A stretch of DNA of 22,921 nucleotides. Origin: Phoronis australis. Its lineage: Eukaryota > Phoronida > Phoronidae. Of the stretch, positions 1-10,900 are shown in pieces. The translations under genes and the position numbers were made by a program. How positions within the stretch are numbered: the stretch's first letter is position 1; each line of letters starts with the position of its first letter. The stretch lies in the NCBI GenBank assembly GCA_002633005.1, contig NMRA01000175.1, forward strand, positions 726,775 to 749,695. The letters run 5' to 3'. The notes beneath the pieces are model-generated. The model worked only from the letters and a program-made list of their open reading frames with translations, ran no database searches and was not told the origin of the DNA.

Positions 1-170
1 TTTTTTTTCCAGGTTGGTTTACTTGGGGTTTACACACGCTGGCGGTGCCGGCGTTTTTGTTTTGCTGGAGACGTTTTTGTTTTGTTTTTTGTTTTTTTAA
101 TTTTTGGGTCCTGGCCCGAGGGGGGTTTAAACCCCCTGAACCCCCCCCCGTAGATCCGCCTCTGGGGTTA
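1..170. repeat. G/C-run and poly-T repeat fragment
   Basis: T-rich runs are followed by alternating G and C homopolymers, including the 16-bp palindrome gggggtttaaaccccc, then a gatccgcctc tract. The same arrangement of G or C runs followed by (ga)tccgcctc recurs near 3981-4050 and near 19530-19550. I therefore read this as the end of a dispersed non-autonomous element that may continue past the left edge. No coding potential is visible. The homopolymer runs could include assembly error. Confidence 0.45.
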
Positions 171-790
171 CTTTGAAAGGGTAGCTAGTACATTCACAAG
201 ACTGATGACATCAACGATAAAGTTATTGATCACCATTTGTCACGTTTTCCCCGTGGACGGGTGGGCTCAGGCTGGCCGATTGGTGATAATAGCTTTCGGT
301 GCGATGATAGACTGCTCGAGTTAATCACTTACAGTAATTAATCTCGACCGTACGTTCGCAAGTCTATTCACAAACAAAATGTGTGACCTAATGTCTGTTC
401 TATCCACTGGTTGGCAACCAGTGCAGCGGAGCCTTGAATTGTGATGAACTTCTGAGACACTTCCAGCAACTTAGTGTTTCACCTGCCGCCTCTTACAGCT
501 GTCTCTCTATTGACTAATGCTGTAACTGCTGATTCTGTAACTGTCGACTCAACCTCAACTGACTTTTAACTGACGTTCAACTCCCACTGAACTCAATTAA
601 TCCGTGCCTGGGTACTTATTGTCGATCTCTTACTACGACTTGAAACTTTTCACTTATCCAAGCAAATTCTAGAACTTTCTCGATCTACTCAATCAAACAT
701 ATACTAGGCTGTAGAATGTTCCAGACTATGAGAATCTTCTGGAATGTTCCCCATAAGCGCACGTGCCCCCCAAAATTTTACAGGCGTCAG
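171..790 (-). promoter_or_regulatory. LTR-like or promoter-like region with heat-shock elements
   Basis: There is no open frame of note. On the minus strand the stretch begins tgtaaaattttgggggg (from about 782 downward). It then has a heat-shock-element cluster, a TATA-like tagtatatg (about 697-705) and a long leader-like stretch. This order resembles the U3-R-U5 layout of an LTR. I could not find a matching second LTR, a polypurine tract, a tRNA primer site or a target duplication, so a solo LTR and an ordinary inducible promoter both remain possible. Confidence 0.25.
667..749. promoter_or_regulatory. heat-shock element cluster
   Basis: Three groups of alternating nGAAn/nTTCn units lie within 83 bp. 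They are TTCTAGAACTTTC at 667-679 (three perfect units), GAATGTTCCAGA at 714-725 (two perfect units plus a partial) and GAATCTTCTGGAATGTTC at 732-749 (four perfect contiguous units). Three or more contiguous inverted units is the established HSF1 trimer-binding arrangement. No heat-shock protein gene is visible next to it. Confidence 0.7.
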
Positions 791-2559
791 GTGTACGTTA
801 AGCCGTGGCAACGGACATAAGCGTGGGGCTGGGGACCGTCGAGAAAAGAAAGACTGCGACTACGCATAAGAGATGAAATTCAAGAGAACGTGTGACGACT
901 CATGTATAAGTGCATGGTTTATCCCGGAGGGCCCTCGCCAGGATATTGTTGCTGGGGTCTCCGTTTTTGCAGCGCAGATCGTCTAAAGGCACTTGAAAAC
1001 GTGCACTTAATCATTCATACATGTCTTTCAAAAATCGAGAAAATTGTAACTTCAATAAGACAATTTTGCGAATGCGAAACTATATTTTACCAGAGGCCCC
1101 TCTCTGGAAAGGATAACGGAGAAAGCTGTACCTCTATTTTTCTCTCTCAGCCAATCTTTTAAGAAATTACTATGCTTCACTGAACTTAGTTACACGCTGG
1201 CATTCGATCTATCATCAAATAGCAAAGTATACTAAACGCCGGATTTTTGTCTATCTAAAATAAGTCTCAAGGATACGATATTGATCAATGCCGGACAGCT
1301 CTACAAAGTGTCCCAAAATATTCTCAAATTTCAAACGACAATAAATTGTTTATTGACTTTGGAACTAGATTAGTGATTTAAATTCACAAATCGTAGATCG
1401 AAAAGAAGTTTAAGTTCTTAAATAAACAAAATTATACTCATTGCTCATTAACTTGAAAAGGTTGTCTTTACACTTCCTTGATGTTTTTAATTTCCAGTAG
1501 TATTGCGCAATGAATTTTTGCTCTTTAAAACCTTTTAATCGTTTGCTTGCATTTCCCGTTCATACTACACTGCCGGAGCGAATCATGACCGACGTACCCA
1601 CGTTAAAAATTCGACGCAACCTTGCAGTAGGCTCACGCAGAATCTTAGTGATCCCGGGAACTGGATTTGAACTCAAGGCGTTGAAGTGTGTTTACTTTTG
1701 GGACACACTCTGTATCATTTTCCCCAGCCATCAGAATTAAACTGGACTATCTGCCGTATTTCACCAAGGGATTTTGCAACAGCCCCAAAGACACTACACC
1801 AGGGACCTCACCTTTTCAAAAAATTCCTTCAAAGATTGACCAAATGAACTTTTTCTGAAACTGGATAATAATAAAACGAATCTTGACCTTAGAGCCAATG
1901 CAGACGGATAGGTACGAGGTACGAACTAAGCTGGCCGTCTCAAGTGAATCATATCTGAGCTTACCAGCGACTTTCACAAGGTTAGATCTCAGCTACACAT
2001 GACTTACGGCAGCAGCTCCCAGCTACCCGTCAGTGCGCTGGCCATAGACCCATTCTTTAACTCTCTGTGAAACTTTGTTGGTTCACGGTTACTCAATTCC
2101 TCGGGATTGCCCGCCCCCCCCCCCCTTCCACATACGGGGAAAGTGGGGTGGGATGTTATTGGTTCAAATATGGCGGCATTTGGGTTGAGGGACCGGAGAT
2201 GGGGGCGATAGGAAAGGGGGTAGTTCGGCGAAGTCGAATTGGTTTGTGACGCCCCTACCCCGTAATTTTTGCCTTCCTACTGGCCTGCGGATTTTTTTAT
2301 AGTAATTACTAGTCTACGCTTACTTTGAGTTAGAGGTATCAGTTTCAGCGAAATCATTTTTCTGGATTGGTATTAGCTCAGTCAAAAACATTCCCAAGAT
2401 CAAAACATTTATTGCAAGAAAACGCACCAGTTGGACAGTCAAGTGAAAGGTTTGATTTAAAAACGCTACCATCTTGTAGCTAGAGTTCGATAGAGTTGTT
2501 TCAAGTTTTCAAAGATCTCTACACTTGTGAGAAATCACTGAAACTCGAGCTCTTTATCT
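790..2559. other. 1.8 kb with no supported gene
   Basis: Short open frames occur (902-1162 and 1510-1740 on the plus strand) but show no recognisable domain, no convincing splice junctions and no codon pattern that sets them apart. A homopolymer C run sits near 2112-2125, followed by a G-rich patch to about 2225, which may be another decayed G/C-run repeat. I see nothing else. Confidence 0.5.
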
Positions 2560-2868
2560 TTAGCTTCCTGTTCTTTTTTTACTCCAGACGTCGTTTATGG
2601 CTTCAGCGCTTATGGTATCTGTCAAATTCTTTTCAATTCCAAGAATTATCAGTTCGTCCAGTCTCTCGTCATCTATATTGTCGAACGGAGGCAATTTTGG
2701 ATAATTTTCGTGTTGCTCGTCTTTTGTCACACTATCAGAGGCGCTGAAAAGTAGCTTAGCAGCTTTGCAGATGCTCGGGAAAATCGCTTTATTCTTGAAA
2801 GCGAATTTACTCACGCCGCTTTTTAAACATGGGCGGCGCACCATAGGGGTTGGGGGGCTATAGCCCAC
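2560..2868 (-). pseudogene. decayed hAT/ZMYM-like C-terminus
   Basis: An open frame of 102 codons ends in a TAA stop. Roughly the first 18 codons come from the adjacent inverted-repeat element, so the older coding part probably begins around SKFAFKNKAIFPSICKAAK. The segment DERLDELIILGIEKNLTD, followed by an acidic/hydrophobic pattern, resembles the short dimerisation motif that ends many hAT-derived proteins (an 'RLS.LA.LSIE' type motif). This is resemblance by eye only. A host gene exon is an alternative. It may belong with the frame at 3303-3511 on the same strand. Confidence 0.3.
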
Positions 2869-2969
2869 ACTTTTTCAGTGCTGCGCAGCACATGGTCTTT
2901 GGGCGGCGCACCACAGGCGGGGCTGGGGGGGGGCTATAGCCCCACTTTTTCAGTGCTGCGCCGCCCATG
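2828..2969. mobile_element. 142-bp element with perfect 13-bp TIRs
   Basis: The element starts catgggcggcgca (2828-2840) and ends with its exact reverse complement tgcgccgcccatg (2957-2969). Inside are two tandem units of about 70 bp (2831-2900 and 2901-2970), each with a gggcggcgca box, a G run, a palindromic gggctatagccc core and the string actttttcagtgctgcgc. Unit 2 alone is also bounded by gggcggcgca and tgcgccgccc. It looks like a tiny non-autonomous DNA element or MITE that duplicated internally. Confidence 0.65.
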
Positions 2970-3302
2970 CGCTAACCGTGTCAAGTAGTGGCTTTCAGGA
3001 CGTTTATCGATTGATAAAGATAATAGTCAGCTTCCATGTATGCTTTGTTGATCGATGGCAGGAAGAACTCGATCGCAAATTGCCTAGTTCCTCTTCTGAA
3101 GAGATTGCAAGAGTTGGTTGAAATAATTTAGCAAGAGGTTCAATATGGGAACTACAAAAGGATCCGTCTTATGTTGCCTCTGTACTCACTGGCCACCCTA
3201 TCAAGAACCTCAATCATCCATCTTCCGTATTTTCGCGGAAACCGAGAACTGTTAAAGCTGAAGAGCACTGGTCAAGCCATTTTGTAAACGCTTCGTTCTC
3301 AC

Positions 3303-3511
3303 CTTTTGTCCGCAAACTCTTTCTCGGGGTTTGTGTTTAAAGATCTGACAAATCGGATGATTGCATCGATCTGAGCATTCATTTCCTCAATGGAATTCAT
3401 GATTTTCTGGATCGATGAAACAGTTACATCAATTAGTCTCAATGCATCCAGGATATTAAGCTCTTCCTTCTGTAGCGCTGTAGTCAGAAGTTTTGTCTTC
3501 TTCTTCATCAC
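3303..3511 (-). pseudogene. hAT/ZMYM-like coding exon fragment
   Basis: This 70-codon frame begins MMKKKTKLLTTALQKEELNI and continues as an amphipathic helix-rich segment. It runs into a good donor, aaaag|gtgaga, with the intron starting at 3302. The pattern T.LLT.ALQ..LNILDAL.LID.T...I resembles the helical 'LQ...L....A..L' stretch found in ZMYM/DUF4371-type proteins derived from hAT transposases. The resemblance is from memory and weak. The next exon was not identified with confidence; 2560-2868 on the same strand is the only nearby candidate for a C-terminus. Confidence 0.35.
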
Positions 3512-3973
3512 GCGTGATTATTAAAGTAAAGCAAAGATGAAATATTATTTCAGCCTGACCGCTTCAAAAATGAAAATGAAATCTTGTTTTTCTGTCAGTT
3601 GGCGAATAAAAAGGAACAGCAAAACCCACCGACAGATACACATGTACTTGACCGGTAACCGGGAAAACCGTGTGGGACCATTTCGATCGTACGGCCAGGG
3701 CTTTCCGCGGAGTTGAGGGTTAATTTTAGCCTCTTTTAAACAAATTTTTCAAAATTTCAGAATTGGTACCCCATCACGTTACTCGACTGCTCCTTTTAGC
3801 TCCCCGGCCGCTACATCTCGGGGGGGGGGCTTCGCTACCGGCCGAACAGTACCGGAAGGAGCAAGTAACTCGTTTTTTAATTTTAGGTTCATCATCTTTA
3901 CTATGATGCTGGAAAAAGTTTAAAATGGCTGTATGGTGAGCTGAGATGGATGAATCATTCAAACTGTACCCAT
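3512..3973. other. non-coding stretch
   Basis: No domain-bearing frame is visible. The stretch includes a G-run patch (about 3821-3829) just upstream of the MITE at 3974-4223. Open frames over this region on either strand are by-products of G/C-rich repeat sequence. Confidence 0.45.
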
Positions 3974-4223
3974 GGGCGCACCCAGGGGGGGGGGGGGTCG
4001 GGGGGAAGGAGCCCCCCCATTTGGCGAATTGGGCAAAAAGATCCGCCTCAGTGAAAAAGTTAAAAAGTCCGGGTAAACGAGACAAAAGTCCACAAAATCT
4101 AGGGCAAGTCGGCGCGGATGCACAATTTGTGGACTCCATTTTTTTAGTCCTCGTTAATTTCTTTCTGTAAAAGGTCCGCATGTCGAAAATTCGAGCCCCC
4201 TATATTTTAGGCTGGGTGCCCGC
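3974..4223. mobile_element. G-run MITE, about 250 bp
   Basis: The left end is gggcgcacccag (3974-3985) and the right end is ctgggtgcccgc (4212-4223). The reverse complement of the right end is gcgggcacccag, so the termini form an imperfect inverted repeat. A long G tract follows the left end, then agatccgcctc, then A/T-rich filler. A related left end, gcacgcacccaggaggggtccgcctc-like, recurs at about 19526-19550, and a G/C-run relative lies at 1-170. No transposase is present, so it is non-autonomous. Confidence 0.55.
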
Positions 4224-4763
4224 ACGCTACCAACCTCCTTGAGCTCAAAAGGGAAATTTGTTACGGTTGCCGTTGTAGTTATATGTGTCACGAGTTATCA
4301 GAAACCGACGACTGAAGAATCACTACTCACTAAACTGCGAAAATCTTTCTGACCGCTACATGTAGGGTAAACGTATAGGCGGTAGAAGAAACCGCAGTCA
4401 CTTACGCATACCAATGAGAGTCATTACCGCATCAAAACTGAATTTTGTTATTTTAGTTGATTTTAAAAATGAAGAGTTGTCATTTATCGCCCCGTCTCTG
4501 CACTCGATGCTTCGATTTTGCACGGTCCGAGAGGCGGCCCTATTGCCAAAAGATTAAAAATTACGTGAAATCTCCCTAATCTGGCCAAAAATTCAACTCA
4601 AGGCTTAGAATCACTTCTTGCAAAGCGTTGCTCACGAGAGGGTGACGACCACAGAATTGTTGGTGACCAGGGGGAGTTCAACATGAATCAAATAATATGG
4701 TCTCTCGGTACCCAAATAATACGGTACCCATCTCAGAAGGCACAGGCAGCTTTCACATCAGAT
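4224..4763. other. non-coding stretch
   Basis: Nothing is recognisable here: no domain, no repeat copy seen elsewhere in the window, and no strong splice signals. Confidence 0.45.
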
Positions 4764-4899
4764 GCGCGAGGATCCTCACAACACACTTGGTCGACTTCAA
4801 AACCCAAGACATACGCTAAATCAGAAGTTGCCCAATTACAACACGGCTTCACAAAGGACTTTGCCAGGACGCACAACAGACCAGGCACCCAAAGTTGTT
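4764..4899 (+). CDS. possible internal exon, unidentified
   Basis: A pyrimidine-ended acceptor (tttcacatcag) precedes 4764, and a strong donor (gttgtt|gtgagt) follows 4899. In the frame beginning MREDPHNTLGRLQNPRH the 136 bp stay open and encode a proline-, asparagine- and threonine-rich, low-hydrophobicity peptide. A second frame across 4683-4928 is also open, so the reading frame is not decided. Base composition is less AT-rich than the surroundings. I recognise no domain and cannot place neighbouring exons. Chance coincidence of splice motifs is a real alternative. Confidence 0.22.
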
Positions 4900-4929
4900 G
4901 TGAGTACCTACATGAAAATAGATTTTAAA

Positions 4930-5690
4930 AAAGCTTAACAATTTAGTTTCTAATCTATTTGACCGAATGCTGCGTATATCTCAAAAACTAAATGCAATAA
5001 CACAGAGCTGTAAATGGGTTCATGCTTGTAATTCTTTATTGATTACTCGAACAAGACCAAATATTTTTATAACAATTTTTGGAAAAGGCATTCAAAATTA
5101 AACTTTTTCAAAAATTAAAGCTGCATTTCGCCCCTTAGGTGGCAAAAAATCAAAATCGAATTATTTTTACTCTCATAAAATTGATTTCATATTCTTTACC
5201 GTGACAGGCTTCTATTTCCATTACCAACAAGAACATTGAAACCACCTACAACTCACAAAAATACTTTAGAGTTTATTGGGGTTGACCAAGCCTTAGACTG
5301 TGAATTCGAAAATCACGCATGTGGGCGCTGACGTGGACTCGATTTGGTAATGGAAACGGAATCCTATAAGGGTAAGGACTGCTACGAAACGCATTTTACG
5401 TGAGTAAATGGTGCCAATTCAATTTTCACCATCCAAAGAAGGCGAAACGGCGCTTTAAAACTTCTTTTAATAACAGAAAAAAACTCAGCAACATTTTTCT
5501 TTGCTTTTGAGCCCTGTCCAACCTGATGTATTTTGATTCTTTAACGAGCTAGGACACGAAAAACAGTCTACTCTTTTACCTTCAGAGGTAATTGCTGAAA
5601 TTTGCATGAACAACCTCTATTGTGATACAGTTGGTGAGCAACAGTGCCGAAAGATTTGAGAAGAAAAGCATGATAGGACAGAATATACAT
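4930..5690. other. AT-rich non-coding stretch
   Basis: No gene is seen. On the minus strand AATAAA signals occur at 5035-5040 and at 5691-5696, so this region is probably intergenic or the far end of the DYNLT5-like transcript. Confidence 0.4.
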
Positions 5691-5696
5691 TTTATT
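5691..5696 (-). terminator. candidate AATAAA poly(A) signal
   Basis: TTTATT on the plus strand reads AATAAA on the minus strand. It is the first canonical signal downstream of the DYNLT5-like stop codon at 7754. Its use is inferred only from position. Confidence 0.25.
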
Positions 5697-7071
5697 GCAT
5701 ATCAAAGATAAACAAACAAACAAAAGGAAGTAATAAAGCACTTCAGTTGATATTGCATCACAGTATAACAAAGACACCACCAGACTAGCCACATACAGCG
5801 CCACCTTCAGAAATTATCTAATGCTGAGTGTAGGCATTAGGCAAATCTTAGGCTAACAGGATTTGCACGCAAGTGGATGAGACAGTAAACACTGTTTACC
5901 TCAGAGTATCCAGCGAAGTTCTCGACACATCAAAGGGTTGATGGTGCCATCACGGATAGAAATTAGTGAGCTTGTTGCTGTTCATGGGCTTGACTGAACA
6001 TGTTGGATGAGATAATTGCGGTGGTGAACTATCACATCTGTTTAGCATACAAGTTTGAAAGTAAAAAAAATGAACAATGAGTAAGGCTGTTTTTAAAATT
6101 GAAAAGTAAACAGTAGCTGTCTTGGAATTTTTAAAATCAATGCATTATAACAGAAACTAAAGAATAGGTTTTCTATGGCATTGCAGCTAAGCCACGACCA
6201 TTAATTTGTGAACCAATTAGGACAGGTTAGTCCCATTTTGGCTTAGGCTCGCTTAGATATTAATTGGGGTAACAAACCCCAAATGTTAGCGAAGGAGTTG
6301 TCTCATGAGTTTCCTAACTCCAAGCATTACACTACGAAGCAAGAGGACTTCATTCACTGGTTTTGTGGCTAGACTAGCAAAACACAAAATTTCTTGATTC
6401 AATAGTTTGAAATAAGTACTTTTTCAACACTTTGCTCAACTTGGATTCAACCAACATACATGGTAAAATCTGTTTACCTACATTCAAACTACAAAGATTC
6501 TAAGCAGAGGCAAATCTTCACCAAAGGGAAATAACATGGAAAAATACTAACATGTCCTTGAACAGAAATACAAAAATATCTTGATTTTGTGCAACAAGAA
6601 ACGAACAACAATTTCTTGTATGAAAACTACAATGCAAACTTCCAATGATGAGCATATAACAACTTGCACGTATGAAAATAAAACAATGAATATAAATTTG
6701 ATTTGCTTTTGTAATCTGGTGAGAAGAATAACAGTGAAAATTGTTTAAAGCCTACCTTGAATGGTAAGGCATGCAAACTTAGTTCCTATGATATGCTAGA
6801 GCCATCACTCTGACCACACCAAAGTCATAAACTGCTAAATGTAATGAACAGTTAGGCTTACTGCCGGACTTTTGTCTATGTCACAGTAAGAATCCTCTGT
6901 TCATTCAAATAACTATGAACAACACCCGCATACCTTGGTGTTCTATTCAGTATGCTCTGATACCAGCAACAGTTACACGATTCTACCCAGGTACTGGTGA
7001 ATGTTCAAAACTACTGCTATCAGCCATTCTTCGTTACCTGGTTTCTCATGGTGACGCAATCTGCCGCTTGA

Positions 7072-7123
7072 CACACTGTTTGACATGCCAGTGTTCGCAC
7101 ACTGTTTGACATGCCAGTGTTCG
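7072..7123. repeat. 26-bp perfect tandem duplication
   Basis: Two head-to-tail copies of a unit starting cacactgtttgacatgcc lie at 7072-7097 and 7098-7123 and are identical. It looks recent and is polymorphism-prone. No function is apparent. Confidence 0.9.
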
Positions 7124-7753
7124 ATGTTTAAATGGTGTTTTCTTAAATTGCTAAAGCAAAGCTAGGACTATCCACTATAGATCCAGAATAATACAAGTCC
7201 ATTCGAGGAAAGTTTTAAACAGAAAAAGGAATGATAGCATCAGACATTAAAAAGATCGTGGTACAAAAGTCTTGTCTCACTACTCAATCACAGCACACTC
7301 CAATAGATATCAACATTTTTGTACCTTCCTCTAAATTATTTGACCAAGTGTCAAACAAAAAATCTTATTTCCATTATAATTGGGGCAATATTATATGAGA
7401 GAAAAACAAAGGTGTCCAAAATGGTAAGTCTAAGTTTAACATTGACAAAATATTGCAGGCCATTATCCAAGTATGACCACATCTTCTACAAATGTGCAAA
7501 CATAACCTAAATGCTCAGGTGATTTTTCATAGCGTGCAACTCAGATACGGACCCACGCAGGTTTAGGGGGCCCAAACCCACCATGCTTATTCACTTTTGC
7601 ACTGTTGTAATAAGTAAAAGTATAAAACGCGCCCTATGTCTGAAATGAGATAACTTAGTGCAGTGATGCCAACCCTTTCCGTGGCGTGTCTATCAGTTTT
7701 TGGAATGTTAAGTAAAAACACCGTACAAAGACAACCACATGAGTAACCCTCCG

Positions 7754-7957
7754 TCACTCAAAATATACTGCGTACACTGTACCCACAGCAAAGAGTGACT
7801 CGTTTTTGAACTCGTACGATGAGTACGTGTCGAAGCTGTCGTCCCATAGACACCTACTGCCTATCCTCATCCCCTGGCAGTTGAGTTGACCAATGTGGAT
7901 CAGGCAGATAATCTTGAACCGTGGGATCATCAGCTCCTTCACTCTGGCTTTCACCAC
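7754..7957 (-). CDS. DYNLT5: DYNLT5-like coding exon 3 with stop
   Basis: 204 bp give 67 codons plus the stop, from [14 protein letters not shown] to [10 protein letters not shown]. It contains the beta-strand core of the Tctex1 domain, which forms the dimer interface in this family, and ends exactly where family members end. The intact frame, absence of stops and clean acceptor argue for a functional gene. Confidence 0.93.
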   Translation of the reverse strand: MVKARVKELMIPRFKIICLIHIGQLNCQGMRIGSRCLWDDSFDTYSSYEFKNESLFAVGTVYAVYFE

Positions 7958-10900
7958 CTGAAGGAGAGCATGCATGCCGCATTAATTATGCTAATTTCCC
8001 TGTTTCTTTGAACAAAAGTAATTAACAACTTATTTTAAATAACTTATTCTTATTAAAATGAAATAGGCAAGAAATCCATTTTCGAGCTTTAAAAGTGGAG
8101 CCCCTTATATTAATATAGGGACTGCCCTTGGTGGTCTTCAGGATAATATAGAGGGCTCCACTGCTGTGTAAGTCAATAAAAATAAAAAGTTGTTAATTGC
8201 CAAAATTATTCTTCAAAACCTGACTACCTCACTTCAAATAATCAGCTGTTGCCAATTATATAGTGAAATTTTCCTACTGTTAATTATTTTGTCAAGACAT
8301 TTTACGCAAGGTGGCCCTTAAAATATTGCTAGTTTCCCTTCACCCAACCCTTTAGCAACTTCTCTGGGATGAGTAGGTTGGTAAGTAAATCGTGTTATTA
8401 TTCCACTTTTCATTGTCAGGGCACACTCAGTTTTCCAGTTTTCATTGTCAGGGCACACTCAGTTTTGCAGCCACAAACACAATGTATGTACATCTGAAAT
8501 ATTTTTTATCAGATATCAAATGAAATAGTTTGTGTCTCACACTTTTTAAAGTTGGTCATAATTACTGAAAAACAATTCTTTTAATTTACAGCTACTAACG
8601 TACAAGTGTCGTTCATACTTGTGTTGTTTTATAGATAGACAGGGTAAGAATTGGAAATACACAGCATCATTTCAAGTCTGTCAGAATCTTCCACATAAGA
8701 ACATCCCTAAGCAACACTTTCCAAGTTGAACAGACACATGGATTTTTTACTTGGAGCACCTTCTTCATGACTACAACATCCTTAACTACGAATATCAACA
8801 CTAGCTGTCTAGTGCATTATCTTACTCATAAAGAGCATGGAGCAAAACCTAATGCATTCAGGTAACCAGAATAAGCAGTCAATGACCTCGTCTCATGAGC
8901 CTAGAGCACGTGTTGTAGCAGGAATTCCAATGAGTGCCTTGATCTTGCTAGAACAGGTCATCACTGTTATAACACACATGTTCGAATGACTTTTGCCTAC
9001 TATCCTCAACTTTGAAAGTTAACAAAAAAGAGTATTTTTCAGATAAATTATCGGTCATTAACAGTATTTTATGAACAGCATTTAACAGTATCGAGTCTTA
9101 AAAGACTCGATACTGTTAATTGTAATTAAAATTACAATTGTGAGCATATTGTAGGAGCTGTGTCTCAGATGCCAATTACCTCACTCAATCACACGGTTGG
9201 CTTAAAATATTTGCTCATAAACGTGATACGTCGCCAGCGTAAGAGCACATGCGAAGTGTTGCTTACTTTAAGGGAATAAATGCTATGGTATACCATCACT
9301 TACCTCAGACAGTGTTTTGGTCATTTGTCGACATAGTTCTGGCTCATACTTTTCCGCTTGTAGGTAGCCTTCTAGCACATCTCTGATTATCGTCCGCACC
9401 TTACCACTAGGGAATTTCTTGTTTGGTTCTGTCTGGAACGTGTTCTCAACTTTAACTGGAATTTTCAGGTGGTCATCGTGTCCAGGCTCATCCATGAAGG
9501 ACACTGTGCTCATTGACCTGGCAACAGTAAACAAATTTACTTGTTGGGGCTACATTTGTTGTTTCCAGCATACAAGAATCATCATGGCAGAGATCACTCT
9601 CAAAGATCTTTCCCACTGCCTCCAAACCTTCAGACATGGGAACAATTACATAACTTTGATTTGGAATTGAAGTTAACAGTGCAAGTTAACTCCGCTTCAC
9701 TACAATAGGAACACTTTACATCGATGCCTGGTCCCTGGAGTTATCAGCAAGGGTCACTGACTGAGTTTGCCAACAGCGGGCGGTGACTGGTTACTATTTG
9801 CTAATATTTTGTTCTAATAATTATTATTTTGGCGGTATAAGAATTCTGTTTCAATTTATCCATGCCAGATTGTTTACATTAAAAAATCACTGAACGTGAA
9901 GTGTTCATAAAATGAGTTCCCACAACGCCATACCGCCTTTGTTTGGATCAGCTGTTAGACTGCGCAAGAGTCAAATTTTTTAATATGTCATTTTCTAGTA
10001 CATCATCATTGGTTCAACATGGCAACCATTGGGTGCGTTTTGAAGATGACTTCTATAGTTTCCATATGGGGAGAGGGAAAGGTTCTTGCCATTTTCGATG
10101 GCAAGCACTGACAATAACAACAAGGCTGCGATGGAGGTAAGCACCTTCATCAAAAGTTAGTTTTTCAACGGAAGGCGGGTTTATAGCTGCTTTGTGTTGG
10201 GGACAAAGCAACACTAGATGGATGATGGATGAACTCTACTTCATAAAGAACAATTATTAAACTTGACTGATCAATCTCTAAGTTTATCTCATGAGATATA
10301 GTTTTTAAGGTTGTGTTTTCTGTGACCAAGATGATAGCAGTTTTACAATATTTTCAGTATTGACAAATTATATATTAATCATCCGAGTCAAAAAGCAAAA
10401 TGACAGACAGGCTCAGCAAATGTATTGTGCATGCACTGTGTTTTGGTAAAATCTCGCCAACTTTAGACAAAAACAATTGCTAAAATTGTCCTTTTTCATT
10501 TTCAAGGCCTTATATCATCGGCGTCAATGCCCACATTTTTTTCAGATGGCAGCTATGCTGACAGATGAAACATGGTAATGCATTTTTTAAAATTCAGTGC
10601 AAATTTGATGCTATGTATCTTTCATGGATAAAATGAAAATAAAATTTCATTCCTCTGCCATACTGTGTCTTACCAAACCCGTCTGGGTTGAGGGTGGCCA
10701 ATTTCCCAAACAATGAACCTGGGAGCTACACTGATGTTGAACTTCATGAGCAAGAGCCACATAAAACAACAGTGGAATACTTACGTAGATGAATTGTAAC
10801 CTTTTGGAGCTAAAATTCTTGTGATGGACACTATCAATCGAATAAATTTGTAGTGGGCATTCATCTGAGCATGAAAAGTGTTTATCTGCAAATCCTGAGA

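Larger units (their letters stand above)
5691..7753 (-). other. probable DYNLT5 3'UTR and downstream flank
   Basis: This AT-rich DNA lies directly below the DYNLT5-like stop codon, with no domain-bearing frame. The nearest canonical minus-strand poly(A) signal I find is at 5691-5696 (tttatt on the plus strand), which would give a 3'UTR of about 2 kb. A non-canonical signal nearer the stop is possible. The 26-bp tandem duplication at 7072-7123 lies inside. Confidence 0.35.
7958..9303 (-). other. DYNLT5-like intron 2, 1.3 kb
   Basis: The intron is bounded by GTAAGT at 9303 and by the acceptor tgctctccttcag ending at 7958. It contains a 69-bp hairpin element (8094-8162), a 32-bp tandem duplication (8407-8470) and two adjacent perfect palindromes (9082-9139). 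No extra exon is needed for the frame. Confidence 0.85.

Noticed and set aside
902-1162. 86-codon plus-strand frame downstream of the heat-shock elements
   Set aside because: It is tempting as a heat-inducible gene, but no domain is recognisable and no coding bias is visible.
3774-4181. Overlapping open frames on both strands at 3774-4181 and 3946-4170
   Set aside because: They are translations of the G/C-run MITE (poly-Gly and poly-Pro) without splice signals or domains.
5568-5804. Hydrophobic 78-codon minus frame
   Set aside because: It looks like a membrane protein, but AT-rich DNA gives Leu/Phe/Tyr-rich translations by default and it lies in the probable DYNLT5 3'UTR zone.
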